A DNA stretch of 60,256 nt from Bacteroidales bacterium UBA4243 (GCA_002396205.1 DGXB01000060.1:4759-65014), one strand, 5' to 3'. Shown: positions 17,593 through 25,533, counted from the stretch's first letter. Program-made: numbers and translations. Notes: generated by a model not told the origin, from the sequence alone.

Positions 17593-18651
17593 TTACTGGA
17601 TGAACCAGCTGTACTTGGGGTCAATCCCCTTGATCGTGTCCGCCAGTCCTATGGCCAGCTCCGTGGCTGACGTCGCTCTCGGAAGGAATGTGTCGATGTA
17701 GTTCTTCTTGTTGCTGCCAGTAAGGAGGTTATAGAAATTCCACATCGTGATGCCGCTGGTGCCGCCCTTGAAGTTCACGTCCGACACGAAGCCGGATGCG
17801 ACGCTGTTGAGTTGGGCGTCGGTGACGTCGATGCTGGGGATTTGCTTTCTCCTTCTCTGGTCAAGATAGTTGTAAAGACGCATTTTACCTAGTATTTCGC
17901 AGAACTGGTGTTCGCTGAGGTTGACATTGTTCAATGACTCAAGTTTCCTGAAACTGTCAATTATGTTGAATCTGTCGAGCAAGTCAAGCACCTGTGAGTA
18001 AATCGTCCCGGTGTTACTTGCCAGAATCGTGTGCTTCAACCCATCGGTGAAGATGCATTGGTTTTGGCACACCTTATTATTGAAGCCTACCGCCAAAGAG
18101 AACTTCTGCTCCGTGAGCCTCCCGCTCAAATTGTCGCGATTGTAGGCCTTGCAGCCCACGATGGACAAGTTCAGTCGGTTGCCGTTGATTTCGTCATAGA
18201 TTGACGGAATCTGGATGGCAAAGATGCTCCTCTCATAGTATTGGGTGATGTCCGTGGGACGGAGACGGTCGGCGCGCTTTCCTGCCGCGTGTGGTCTGCG
18301 CCCCTTTACAATATGAGATGCTCTGATTTGGGGTTCGAGAATAGACTCGTTCCTGTAGTAGTCCATAACAGCCTCGTATACGGTGGATATGAAGGCGTTA
18401 TGCGAAATGCACTCCTGGTTGTCCTTGGCGAACACAGGAATGTAGTCACGCTTGAGCTGTTCCAAGGTGACGCTTTTTGTGTTGGCCCCGATGAAAATGG
18501 GGGCGTTGCTGGTTTCACTGGCCTCATCTTCGACGATGACGGCTTCGGTGAAAATCTCGTTCGGTTCGTGTTGTGTTGTTGGGTTCAGAATGACTGCACT
18601 GTTCGTGTTGGCAGGTACCATCGAACCGCTTCTAACTAATGTTTTTTCCAT
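17593..18651 (-). CDS. DUF3871 family protein
   Basis: A 352-residue protein matching the Bacteroidetes family DUF3871. The recognisable stretches are APIFIGANTKSVTLEQLK, PVFAKDNQECISHNAFI, YYERSIFAIQIPSIYDEING, GFNNKVCQNQCIFTDG, EHQFCEILGKMRLYNYL and MWNFYNLLTGSNKKNYID. The family is found in plasmids, phages and integrative elements of Bacteroidetes and has no known biochemical function. Here it is the first gene of a minus-strand group with Sak and the nuclease, although a hairpin terminator separates them. That setting suggests a role in DNA metabolism of the element. Confidence 0.85.
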   Translation of the reverse strand: MEKTLVRSGSMVPANTNSAVILNPTTQHEPNEIFTEAVIVEDEASETSNAPIFIGANTKSVTLEQLKRDYIPVFAKDNQECISHNAFISTVYEAVMDYYRNESILEPQIRASHIVKGRRPHAAGKRADRLRPTDITQYYERSIFAIQIPSIYDEINGNRLNLSIVGCKAYNRDNLSGRLTEQKFSLAVGFNNKVCQNQCIFTDGLKHTILASNTGTIYSQVLDLLDRFNIIDSFRKLESLNNVNLSEHQFCEILGKMRLYNYLDQRRRKQIPSIDVTDAQLNSVASGFVSDVNFKGGTSGITMWNFYNLLTGSNKKNYIDTFLPRATSATELAIGLADTIKGIDPKYSWFIQ

Positions 18652-18692
18652 TTTTGTTATGATTTAAAAGGTTAGTAATTCCATTTTGCGTT

Positions 18693-18791
18693 TCAGGTGC
18701 GTTTGCTTTTTCGCTCCCTAAAGAACCTGATTAGTCTTTCGGCGACGTAGAATACGCCGTCGATGATAATGATGACGACATCCCTCTTCAT
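18693..18791 (-). CDS. Possible 32-aa small protein
   Basis: Short reading frame with a hydrophobic start (DVVIIIIDGVFYVAERLI) and a basic tail (RFFRERKSKRT). Its ATG overlaps the stop of an upstream frame by ATGA, a sign of coupled translation. It lies 42 bp upstream of the DUF3871 start. Function unknown, and it could be chance. Confidence 0.35.
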   Translation of the reverse strand: MKRDVVIIIIDGVFYVAERLIRFFRERKSKRT

Positions 18792-18997
18792 CTCAAAAGG
18801 GTTGTCTTCTTGTACTTGAGCCGTTTGTCGGCCCGTTCGGATGCTTCCGCCAGATTGATGTGCGGATTCTCGTTGTGTTGCTTTTCGATTTTCTTGTCAT
18901 GTTTGTTTGTTTTTGATTTGTGATTTAATTGGTTGATTATCTTATATATAAGGCTTTGAAGGAACTGCGTCTGGAGCAAAAAAAAGGGAAGCGTCAC
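18788..18997 (-). CDS. Possible small basic protein, start unresolved
   Basis: The frame ends in a protein-like stretch (NLAEASERADKRLKYKK) and overlaps the next small frame by ATGA. The only standard upstream start found (GTG at 18997) lies inside a terminator hairpin, so the true start is unclear and may be further in. A different-frame ATG near 18901 gives a less protein-like 34-residue peptide. Confidence 0.25.
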   Translation of the reverse strand: MTLPFFLLQTQFLQSLIYKIINQLNHKSKTNKHDKKIEKQHNENPHINLAEASERADKRLKYKKTTLLR

Positions 18998-19026
18998 CGC
19001 AATTCCTCATTACGGTTCCGCTTCCC
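18978..19026 (-). terminator. Strong minus-strand intrinsic terminator
   Basis: Arms GGGAAGCG (18986-18993) and CGCTTCCC (19019-19026) followed on the minus strand by eight T. No protein gene ends here, so it implies a non-coding transcript from the right. Confidence 0.6.
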
Positions 19027-19140
19027 GCCGACGCTTGCGGTTTCAGTTTGCCAGACATGAGCTGGCGGTTTACTCCCATAGGCGACGGCTATCCGGTCGG
19101 GAGGGCTCTCTTCGAGTTGTCCCCATCCTGCCGGGCATAT
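18978..19140 (-). ncRNA. Candidate structured RNA on the minus strand
   Basis: GC-rich segment in an AT-rich surround, ending at a strong terminator. It contains the hairpin GCCAG-acatgag-CTGGC and further pairing blocks (CCGGC...GACCGG). No reading frame fits. No clear TAnnTTTG box was found, so the 5' end is a guess. The neighbouring gene-free bases 19141-19340 hold two more short hairpins (ACGGGG/CCCCGT near 19185; AGTGG/CCACT near 19305) and nothing else I can name. Confidence 0.3.
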
Positions 19141-19349
19141 AATAAAATAAATAATAGTGAATGTTATCTCTTATCGCAGACGGGGCGCCTCGTTCGGCTA
19201 CCCCGTTTCTTCTACTAATAAGGCTTATAAGGGCTCGGAGAAGAAAGAAAAAAAAAGAAAAGATATCTTACTCTTTTCAAATGGTTTGTGATACTCGCAG
19301 TGGCTAAAACCACTTTCTGAAAACGTCCTCTGCAAGCCACCTTACGCTT

Positions 19350-19631
19350 GTGTACTACGGATGGTGTAGCATTCGACAATTTGGATCCTCCTCGTCTATT
19401 AATAAGGCTCTCGGGCTTTCACAGGCGGAGTTTTTTTTCGATGGTTTTCGCGGTCATGATTCCATTCAGTGTCGGAGTTTCGCCGTCCAAGTGGGGAAGG
19501 TCGGTCGCGGTGAGCGCATTTCTTATTGGGAGATTGTTCGCCATGCTGTCAAGAAACGTCCAAATGCGCTGTTTTGCGCGCCTAACGCCATAATACTCTT
19601 ACTATTAGATAAAGAAATAATAATATGTTGA
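19350..19631 (+). CDS. Possible small protein, 93 aa, GTG start
   Basis: The frame reads like protein (SINKALGLSQAEFFF, VGKVGRGERISYWEIVRHAVKKRPN) and runs into the next gene with a short overlap at 19625-19631. LGLSQAEFF resembles a helix-turn-helix start, but no complete DNA-binding domain is evident. A second overlapping frame of 81 codons on the same strand looks less likely. Start GTG at 19350 is tentative. Function unknown. Confidence 0.35.
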   Translation: MYYGWCSIRQFGSSSSINKALGLSQAEFFFDGFRGHDSIQCRSFAVQVGKVGRGERISYWEIVRHAVKKRPNALFCAPNAIILLLLDKEIIIC

Positions 19632-19954
19632 TGAAATTTATGGAGGAGCTGTTCGGCTTCGATTGGCGGCAGCCCGAACAAAAGCCCTCTTTAAAAACGG
19701 ATATGCCGCTGATAATAAAAGAAAAAGCCATTGTTCCTTTACAATTTCGGGATGATGTGGAAAAATTGAAAAACTACGTGGGCAATGAGAACTGGAAGGC
19801 AGGTTTGGAAATATCGCTATATCTGTCAGAACTGCTTGCAATTTGCCCGCGCGAGCGTAAGAGATCGGATAGCTTTCGCAAATTGATTGCCTATCTCGAT
19901 GATGAATTAAACATTAAATTAAACATTAAAAGTAGGAGGAAAGAAGATGAATAG
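19625..19954 (+). CDS. Uncharacterised small protein, 109 aa
   Basis: A charged, helical protein with no motif I recognise (FMEELFGFDWRQPEQKPSL at the N-terminus, SRRKEDE at the end). The TTG or ATG start (19625-19634 region) is uncertain. It overlaps the start of the HNH-like gene by 8 bp, so the two are likely translated together. Function unknown; possibly a partner of the downstream nuclease. Confidence 0.55.
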   Translation: MLMKFMEELFGFDWRQPEQKPSLKTDMPLIIKEKAIVPLQFRDDVEKLKNYVGNENWKAGLEISLYLSELLAICPRERKRSDSFRKLIAYLDDELNIKLNIKSRRKEDE

Positions 19955-20726
19955 TTCAAAAAATTCTAATCCAAAGGCACCGACAGTCGATGCCAATGGG
20001 AACAGACTGTATTATTACCTAGGCATTTATGTGTCGAGCGATGGGAAAACAATATACAAGCTTGACCCCGCAACTGGAGTGAAGAAACAATACACTATTA
20101 AGCAAAAGCAAAACGGCAGCCCATACATTGAAGAGAATGGGGACTGTTTCTATGTCAACTACCTCGTTGCCGTATGTTACAAACCAGCTCCGAAAGACGG
20201 CAAAAAATATGTGATTGTGCATCTTGACGGTGATTTGGCCAATTGCGACGTGAGCAACCTTGAGTGGAGACTGCCCCAACCTACGCCTATCCCTCAAATA
20301 CCGCAGAGCAAGCCTTATTCACTTAACACGTATCAGCAATGCAAATTCGGGAATCTGACCATCAACAAGGCAGGTGAAGTGTACGATGGAAACAACCTTC
20401 TAAAGCAGCATGACAGCATATATGACAGTGATACCGACCTGTTTGTTTGTATCGGGCCGTTTGTGCATGTCAATGGTAAGAGGTACATGATGGATGACTT
20501 GGTGACGAGGGCAAGATTCGTAGGAGGCACCCCTGATGGTAAGAAGAACCCAGTGATATTGCATAAGGACCATGACCGAAATAACTACGCAAGCTCAAAC
20601 TTGGAATGGGTTGAGGAATCGAGCGCCGAATACCAAAACTACATGACAGATGAAAAACAAGCCAGGAGAGCGCGTAATGTCCAACTCAATCCTGGAGTCA
20701 ATTTCCCTGATTTCATGCAACCTTGA
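19947..20726 (+). CDS. Tandem HNH_3-like endonuclease-type protein
   Basis: A 259-residue protein with two copies of the HNH_3/homing-endonuclease signature: VIVHLDGDLANCDVSNLEW (about 90-108) and VILHKDHDRNNYASSNLEW (about 209-227). Each follows a strand-rich segment (YVNYLVAVCYKP; YMMDDLVTRARF). HNH proteins make metal-dependent nicks or breaks. Here the first histidine of the usual pair is hard to assign in both copies, so activity is uncertain and the domains may be used mainly for DNA binding. The gene overlaps the 109-aa gene and ends before a hairpin terminator and a structured non-coding region, an arrangement reminiscent of mobile intron endonucleases. Confidence 0.7.
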   Translation: MNSSKNSNPKAPTVDANGNRLYYYLGIYVSSDGKTIYKLDPATGVKKQYTIKQKQNGSPYIEENGDCFYVNYLVAVCYKPAPKDGKKYVIVHLDGDLANCDVSNLEWRLPQPTPIPQIPQSKPYSLNTYQQCKFGNLTINKAGEVYDGNNLLKQHDSIYDSDTDLFVCIGPFVHVNGKRYMMDDLVTRARFVGGTPDGKKNPVILHKDHDRNNYASSNLEWVEESSAEYQNYMTDEKQARRARNVQLNPGVNFPDFMQP

Positions 20727-20735
20727 TGAATATGT

Positions 20736-20778
20736 GAAACAGATGGGACAAACAAAACTCTCATCTGTTTCTATTTGT
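20736..20778 (+). terminator. Hairpin terminator after the HNH-like gene
   Basis: 10-bp perfect arms GAAACAGATG (20736-20745) and CATCTGTTTC (20762-20771), then a T-rich tail, starting 10 bp after the stop codon. Confidence 0.6.
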
Positions 20779-20795
20779 TCTCGTTGTTGAAATCG

Positions 20796-20916
20796 AAAAA
20801 ATGGACACTTTTGCTGTTTGATGCCTTTATTGATGATAGGGACTGTCCATTTTTTTATACAAAAAGTAGTGGGTATTAATGGAATCCACCATTCTCGGTG
20901 AAAAAAATGGACACTT
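20796..20916. repeat. Repeats of AAAAAATGGACA, two direct and one inverted
   Basis: AAAAAATGGACA occurs at 20796-20807 and 20902-20913 (extended to ..CTT in both). Its exact reverse complement TGTCCATTTTTT is at 20844-20855. The first and inverted copies can form a 12-bp stem. This could be an operator or replication iteron set. Confidence 0.6.
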
Positions 20917-20929
20917 ATACAACAAAGAG

Positions 20930-21150
20930 AAACCCCATTGCCGACCCGGCCATTCGTAAAAGTTAGTCTCGCAACAGGCTCGACATACACTTTTACTCAT
21001 CCCCAATGGGGTTGTACGCGTAGCGTATGGTAATCTGCAAGATAGATGTTGTTCTCTTTCAGTGGGAAAGTGAATTATTTCAATTTCATTGTGCGAAAGC
21101 ACCCAAGACAACCACGAGGACCTGAAAGGACGAGTGTGTTGTCTTGTAGA
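20930..21150 (+). ncRNA. Candidate structured RNA with nested stems and a GNRA hairpin
   Basis: Stem CCCCATTG/CAATGGGG (20933-20940, 21004-21011) encloses GTAAAAGT/ACTTTTAC (20956-20963, 20989-20996). Next come TACGC-GTA-GCGTA, CTTTC-AGTGG-GAAAG (21057-21071), and GTGC-GAAA-GCAC (21091-21102) with a GNRA tetraloop. AAGACAAC/GTTGTCTT (21105-21112, 21138-21145) closes the region. No protein frame fits the 530-bp gap. It lies directly upstream of the SF2-like ATPase gene, so it may be a leader RNA, a ribozyme/intron remnant or an origin. The strand is inferred from the GNRA loop. Confidence 0.45.
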
Positions 21151-21257
21151 ACCATCTTGTTATTGTATTGATTATGTGCTTTATGCAATCACACTTTCAA
21201 TACTTCCAGTCCCTATCATCAGCTTTATTTCAAAACGATTAACAAAATATATTAAAA

Positions 21258-23153
21258 ATGAAAAAAACACAAATTTTTATTCCTGAAGGGATTTATCATT
21301 TAAATGATTATCAAGGCCTTCAACCACAGTTTCCATCTGGATGCTTCATATTGGACAAGACCATTCCGGGATGCGGAGCCACGACTATGTTCCTTTCCAA
21401 CGACATCCCGACCATTCTTTGTAGTCCAAGGTTAGAGTTGATGCACTGTAAGGCAAATGCGCCGGAGTTCATCGGGAAGGTTCATGAGTTTAGGAAGTTT
21501 GGCGACAGTTCGTCTCCCGTGATAGACCTGATAAACAGCACAAAGGCTTATATCGGAAGGTGCAACTCCCCGTTTAGCACTCAAACAGAGAAAATCCTTG
21601 TCAGCTACGATTCCTTCAAACACGTTGCGCAAGCATTGGCTGAAAACAAAATGCTGGATCGGTTCAGGATTGTCGTGGACGAAGCACAAACGCTATTCAC
21701 TGATGCATCATTCAAGGGCGACGTGGAGATTGAATTTCTTGAGAATCTCAGGCAAAGCAACCAGGTCACCTTCCTATCAGCGACACCCTATATCGAAGAA
21801 TACCTGGATCAGATGGACTATTTCAAAGTCCTGCCATATATTGAACTTGTATGGCCGGCGTCGTCAATCCATCCCGCCAACATTGAAAAGAAGCCATATT
21901 ACAGAAAATCTCCCAAGGCGACGGCGACACAAATCATCCAAGACTATCTGTACAAAGGCTGCTTCAAGGACAAGATTTACAATGGTCAAATAGTGTATTC
22001 CAATGAGTCGGTGTTTTACATCAATGATGTGGGACTCATTATTAGTATCATCAAAGAGAACAACCTGACTCCCGAAAACACAAACATCATCTGTGCGGTG
22101 AATGACGACAATATAAGGCGCCTAAAGTGTATGGGCTTCGACATAGGACATGCGCCAAAGAATGGCGAGCAGCACAAGACCTTCACCTTCGTGACAAAAT
22201 GTGCCTTCGAAGGGGTCGATTTCTACTCACCCTGCGCATACACCTATATCTTTAGCAACATCAATCGCGACAACCTAGCGCTTGACATATCACTTGACCT
22301 GCCTCAAATAATGGGCAGGCAGAGACGTGGGGATAACCCTTTCAAATACGACGCCACTTTTTTCTTCAAAGAGACAATGGACTTCAGCGATGACAAACAC
22401 AGGGATTTTTTAGATACTATTAGTGAGAAAAAGAAGGTTTCAGTAGGCCTAATCAATACCTACAACAACTGCAACGAAGTGAGCGTGAGGCATAGTCTTG
22501 GGGACAAATACCGCACGAGCCAAAAGATCGACAAGTTCAGCAAGGACTATGTTGCCGTGATTGACGACAAGGCTAATCGCACTCAAAGGGTAGTATTTAA
22601 CGAATTAGCCATGTTCAACGAAATCAGGGCGTGGGATATTCAAAAGAGTCAATATATCAATGGTTGTCAGGTCATGCGGTCTGTTGACGATGCCACAATG
22701 TCAATCACCGAGGACAAGGTGTTGGAGTCGTTTCTGCTGGCGTTTAATGGCACCTTTGAGGACAAGATGAGGATGTATTGCGAGTTCCTTCTTGCGAATC
22801 CAGCATATAAGGAAATACTCGAATGGCTGCCGCAGATACCATTGGAGATAAAGACCTATTACAACAGCATCGGCCAGGACAACCTGCGTGCAATGTCGTA
22901 TAAGGAAGCCAGCATCATACAGCATTTTGGGTATGCGGACTTGCAGGATAGCATTAAAGCGGCGGCAAATACGATGTTTACGAAAGGGCAGTTCTACACT
23001 TTGAAGCAGACCAAAGAAATGGTGCAATCCATTTATGACAATTACGGCATAGCGAAGAAGGCCAAGGCAACCGACCTAGAAGAATTGTTGGATTGCTCTG
23101 TCTCGAAGCAAACGGTGGATGGACGCAGGGAAAACGGCTATGTGATTCTATAG
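21258..23153 (+). CDS. SF2 helicase-like ATPase with atypical P-loop
   Basis: A 631-residue protein with a superfamily 2 helicase layout. A P-loop-like TIPGCGATT (35-43) is followed by Walker B VVDEAQTLF (139-147), motif III FLSATPY (172-178) and a motif VI-like region QIMGRQRRGDNPF (about 347-359). The P-loop lacks the usual lysine (G-C-G-A-T-T instead of G-x-G-K-T), so nucleotide hydrolysis may be weak, use another residue, or be lost. The C-terminal third is helical. It stands alone after the structured region and ends at a strong terminator (23164-23190). A role in replication or processing of the excised element is likely but inferred. Confidence 0.7.
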   Translation: MKKTQIFIPEGIYHLNDYQGLQPQFPSGCFILDKTIPGCGATTMFLSNDIPTILCSPRLELMHCKANAPEFIGKVHEFRKFGDSSSPVIDLINSTKAYIGRCNSPFSTQTEKILVSYDSFKHVAQALAENKMLDRFRIVVDEAQTLFTDASFKGDVEIEFLENLRQSNQVTFLSATPYIEEYLDQMDYFKVLPYIELVWPASSIHPANIEKKPYYRKSPKATATQIIQDYLYKGCFKDKIYNGQIVYSNESVFYINDVGLIISIIKENNLTPENTNIICAVNDDNIRRLKCMGFDIGHAPKNGEQHKTFTFVTKCAFEGVDFYSPCAYTYIFSNINRDNLALDISLDLPQIMGRQRRGDNPFKYDATFFFKETMDFSDDKHRDFLDTISEKKKVSVGLINTYNNCNEVSVRHSLGDKYRTSQKIDKFSKDYVAVIDDKANRTQRVVFNELAMFNEIRAWDIQKSQYINGCQVMRSVDDATMSITEDKVLESFLLAFNGTFEDKMRMYCEFLLANPAYKEILEWLPQIPLEIKTYYNSIGQDNLRAMSYKEASIIQHFGYADLQDSIKAAANTMFTKGQFYTLKQTKEMVQSIYDNYGIAKKAKATDLEELLDCSVSKQTVDGRRENGYVIL

Positions 23154-23163
23154 TAATCTTACG

Positions 23164-23190
23164 CAGCGGCAATACGCCGCTGTTTTTTTT
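23164..23190 (+). terminator. Intrinsic terminator of the SF2-like gene
   Basis: Stem CAGCGGC/GCCGCTG with AATAC loop and a run of eight T, 10 bp after the stop codon. Confidence 0.85.
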
Positions 23191-23220
23191 TCATGCAAGC
23201 CGACGACGGGCAATGGAAAG

Positions 23221-23400
23221 GTAAACTAGTTCTTCTAGACACGCCTGTTTCACGGTTTTATAGGGGAGGCATATTTTCAAGTTTACATTTCCAAAAAGAT
23301 ATAACGCACTGATATTTAATGTCTAATGGTGTAAACTTATTTGGAAAGATTCATGGTCGTCGAATGGAAAGTTCGCATAGGTCGGTGACGATAAGTTTAC
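23221..23400. repeat. Four GTAAACT/AGTTTAC repeats, iteron-like
   Basis: GTAAACT occurs at 23221-23227 and 23331-23337; the reverse complement AGTTTAC at 23280-23286 and 23394-23400. Three copies extend to 8 bp (AAGTTTAC/GTAAACTT). Spacings are about 50-60 bp, and CCAAA/TTTGG flanks the middle pair as an inverted repeat. This gene-free segment lies between two ATPase genes and could be an origin or operator. Confidence 0.45.
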
Positions 23401-23433
23401 AATAAGTTTCCGCAAAAATTGGCTCCGCTTGAC

Positions 23434-23721
23434 CTATACAATCACATCAAACGCACCCTCCGAATCGGGATAATTTGGCAGATAGCGTAGTCGAATGGGC
23501 GCGCCGCCGACGCCAGTCCAGTCGATGAGTTTGACCTGTCGGAAGTCTGGTGCGCCGAAATCGTAGGAACTGCCGAACAGGTCAATATACGAACCCCCAC
23601 CACCGACTTTCCACATGCCACCTCCAAAGCAGGCATCGTCGCCCCAGGGTAGCAGGTTCTTGTGAAGCTTGACATCGCCGAAACGTAGTTCTCCATCAAG
23701 TGTGATGACGAATTTTTGCAT
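23434..23721 (-). CDS. Small conserved-looking element protein, 95 aa
   Basis: The N-terminus MQKFVITLDGELRFGDV and the KNLLPWGDDACFGGGMW and DLFGSSYDFGAPDF stretches give a compact beta-rich protein. It resembles small hypothetical proteins I have seen in Bacteroidales mobile DNA, but I cannot assign a function. The start at 23721 is set by a promoter box 26 bp upstream (23747-23754). A longer frame on the same strand (to 23975) runs antisense-like over the ATPase 3' end and is rejected. It lies downstream of the RecA-like ATPase gene but has its own promoter. Confidence 0.65.
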   Translation of the reverse strand: MQKFVITLDGELRFGDVKLHKNLLPWGDDACFGGGMWKVGGGGSYIDLFGSSYDFGAPDFRQVKLIDWTGVGGAPIRLRYLPNYPDSEGAFDVIV

Positions 23722-23746
23722 GAGTTGGCGTTGTTGGTTGTCGGCG

Positions 23747-23754
23747 CAAAAGTA
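23747..23754 (-). promoter_or_regulatory. -7 box TACTTTTG for the 95-aa gene
   Basis: Minus-strand TACTTTTGCGCC matches TAnnTTTG and decides the start at 23721. Confidence 0.55.
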
Positions 23755-23808
23755 CAAAAAAAGAGGCTCCGTAGGGCCTCTTGACGATGGATGAAGTTGA
23801 TGGTGAAA

Positions 23809-25146
23809 TTACGTCCCCTGTTGCTCTTTCCGCTCTTTCTCAATCCTGGCAATGATTTTTTTGATGGTAGGTTTTGAAACCGTTCCTTTTTTGCACTTGG
23901 GACCGAATTTTTCGGCGAGTTTCCCTTGAGACAGACCTTCTTTCTTGTACAAACGATAGATTTCAAGCATATCATCGTGCGTCAGTCCCGTCCTGTTCAC
24001 TTCCCCCTCGTCGGTAGAGATGGGGTTAGCGGTAGCGCCCTTAAGAATAGCCAAAAGCACCTCTTTAGTGACATTAAGTGCGGTTTTTTCATCCATCTCG
24101 CATAGGACGACTGGATGTACGTATGGCGCCTCATTCTCAAACTCCACTACGGCCACGGTTTCTGGCTCTGTTTCACCGCGAAGGGCCAGCTCTTTCAGGA
24201 TTTTATGCTGTTTCGAGATTTTGGTAGGTTCAATTGCGAAGACAAAATTCAAGAAATCTCTCAAATCTGTTGCCCCGGCTGCGTCGCCAAGTTCGAGAGA
24301 ATCACCAGGCTTGAAGTCCTTGGTCGGGTGGTTGACAAGCAGAACGGTAACCTCCACACCCTTAACTTTAGCTGTATCGATAACTGCATCAAGGCTATTC
24401 ATGAAAGGTTGAACGGTCTGCGCGTGCGTGATTTCCATCGCTTTTTTGATGTTATCGACCACTGCAAATAACTTCTCGCCGCCACTAGCCTGCGCAACGT
24501 TGGCGCGAAGGTCACGTATGATGTCTTGTGATGACTTGATTTGCGTTTTGTCGTGGCGAATGAAATTCTCGGGGAATGTATAGCCATACTTTCCATAACG
24601 GTTATGGATGTCCATCGGGGAGAGTTCGAGGTCATAGTACAGCACCTTTGTAGGGGGAACCGGGGTGCTTTCAACATCGTTCCAGACGGTAATGTGTTTG
24701 CCTTCGGCGACATTCAGGGCAATCCAATACGAGACAATAGACTTGCCGTTGCCCTTCGGGCCAAAGAACATCCCGACTTCGCCTCTGTGAATGATTTTGT
24801 CGAATAAACGGTTGTTGCCGAAATCCAAGCCAGGGTTTTCATCTTGACCAACAGATGGCAACGGCTCGTCATTCTCATACTGGTTTTCCTGTGCTTGTGC
24901 TGATTGCTCTCTCTTGAGCAGATCTGCCAAGCGTCTTCTTCTGCGCTTTTCTTGGAGTTCATACTTGAAGTTGTCGTAGTCCTTCTGCTGGGCGAATTGG
25001 TCTTTTCGGTCTTCTCTTTTGAAAAAATTCGTGATGACGCTCTTTGCCCAATGCACTGCGATAGGAATCGCAGCAGAGATGAGAATTATTCTTCCCCATC
25101 CTCCACCATTCGTGCCATTGTTTTGATTTAAGCTTTCTTTTCCCAT
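23809..25146 (-). CDS. RecA-like AAA ATPase (RepA/DnaB type) with N-terminal membrane segment
   Basis: A 445-residue protein. Residues about 18-41 (WGRIILISAAIPIAVHWAKSV) look like a transmembrane or amphipathic anchor, followed by a very basic helix (RRRRRLADLLKRE). The RecA-like core has Walker A GPKGNGKS (129-136), a Walker B-like FAVVDNI (about 225-231) and LLVNHPTKD. The C-terminus carries a helix-turn-helix (LSQGKLAEKFGPKCKKGTVSKPTIKKII). This core resembles RepA-type hexameric helicases and AAA_25 proteins of plasmids and islands. The 44-codon gene upstream is co-transcribed (21-bp gap). It probably acts in replication of the excised circle; the membrane anchor is unusual for that. Confidence 0.75.
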   Translation of the reverse strand: MGKESLNQNNGTNGGGWGRIILISAAIPIAVHWAKSVITNFFKREDRKDQFAQQKDYDNFKYELQEKRRRRRLADLLKREQSAQAQENQYENDEPLPSVGQDENPGLDFGNNRLFDKIIHRGEVGMFFGPKGNGKSIVSYWIALNVAEGKHITVWNDVESTPVPPTKVLYYDLELSPMDIHNRYGKYGYTFPENFIRHDKTQIKSSQDIIRDLRANVAQASGGEKLFAVVDNIKKAMEITHAQTVQPFMNSLDAVIDTAKVKGVEVTVLLVNHPTKDFKPGDSLELGDAAGATDLRDFLNFVFAIEPTKISKQHKILKELALRGETEPETVAVVEFENEAPYVHPVVLCEMDEKTALNVTKEVLLAILKGATANPISTDEGEVNRTGLTHDDMLEIYRLYKKEGLSQGKLAEKFGPKCKKGTVSKPTIKKIIARIEKERKEQQGT

Positions 25147-25167
25147 GGTAAATAAGATTTAGTTATT

Positions 25168-25302
25168 TTATAAGTTGTTTAATTGCTCCAATTCACTCTC
25201 AATTTGAGCCAACAAGTCCGTTCGGCCACAGGCAATAGCGACCCTGGCCTTCATCAAAAGGTGTTGCTTCTTGGTCACTATGTCTTTCTCTTCTTGACTC
25301 AT
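25168..25302 (-). CDS. Small helical protein, 44 aa, first gene of ATPase operon
   Basis: A 44-residue charged helical peptide (MSQEEKDIVTKKQHLLMKA at the start, DLLAQIESELEQLNNL at the end). It starts with ATG at 25302 and ends 21 bp before the ATPase start. An excellent Bacteroidetes promoter (TTG, 20-bp spacer, TACCTTTG) lies 20 bp upstream, which argues strongly that it is real. Its size and position would suit a small regulator or a directionality factor close to the right attachment site, but there is no motif to confirm this. Confidence 0.6.
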   Translation of the reverse strand: MSQEEKDIVTKKQHLLMKARVAIACGRTDLLAQIESELEQLNNL

Positions 25303-25321
25303 TTTTCGTGAAATTGCGAAG

Positions 25322-25352
25322 CAAAGGTATGTGTAGTTTAACCAGCCACCAA
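25322..25352 (-). promoter_or_regulatory. Promoter of the ATPase operon (TTG-N20-TACCTTTG)
   Basis: -7 box TACCTTTG at 25322-25329 with TTG 20 bp upstream, a near-ideal Bacteroidetes vegetative promoter on the minus strand. Confidence 0.7.
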
Positions 25353-25533
25353 GTGGGGCTAGTGAGGCTTCGTTTTTTTTTGGAATTTTTTTCTAGTATG
25401 TTGATAATCAACTACTCTATAAAGGAGAGAGGCAGGAGGGGCTCATAATAAAAATGACGAAATGTGGCTCATTTCGTCATTTCCAAGGTTGAAGAAATAG
25501 GGGTATAGATGATGGTGGCTTTCTTTGTTCCCA

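Noticed and set aside
19026..19200. tRNA gene
   Set aside because: A TTCGAG-like word is present near 19110 but no acceptor stem, anticodon arm or D-arm could be drawn.
20595..21111. Minus-strand frames across the 20727-21257 gap
   Set aside because: They run through exact RNA-like stems and have no family resemblance; the stems argue for non-coding function.
23442..23975. Long minus-strand frame over the end of the ATPase gene
   Set aside because: It overlaps the ATPase 3' end out of frame and lacks protein-like composition; the 95-aa frame with its own promoter explains the region.
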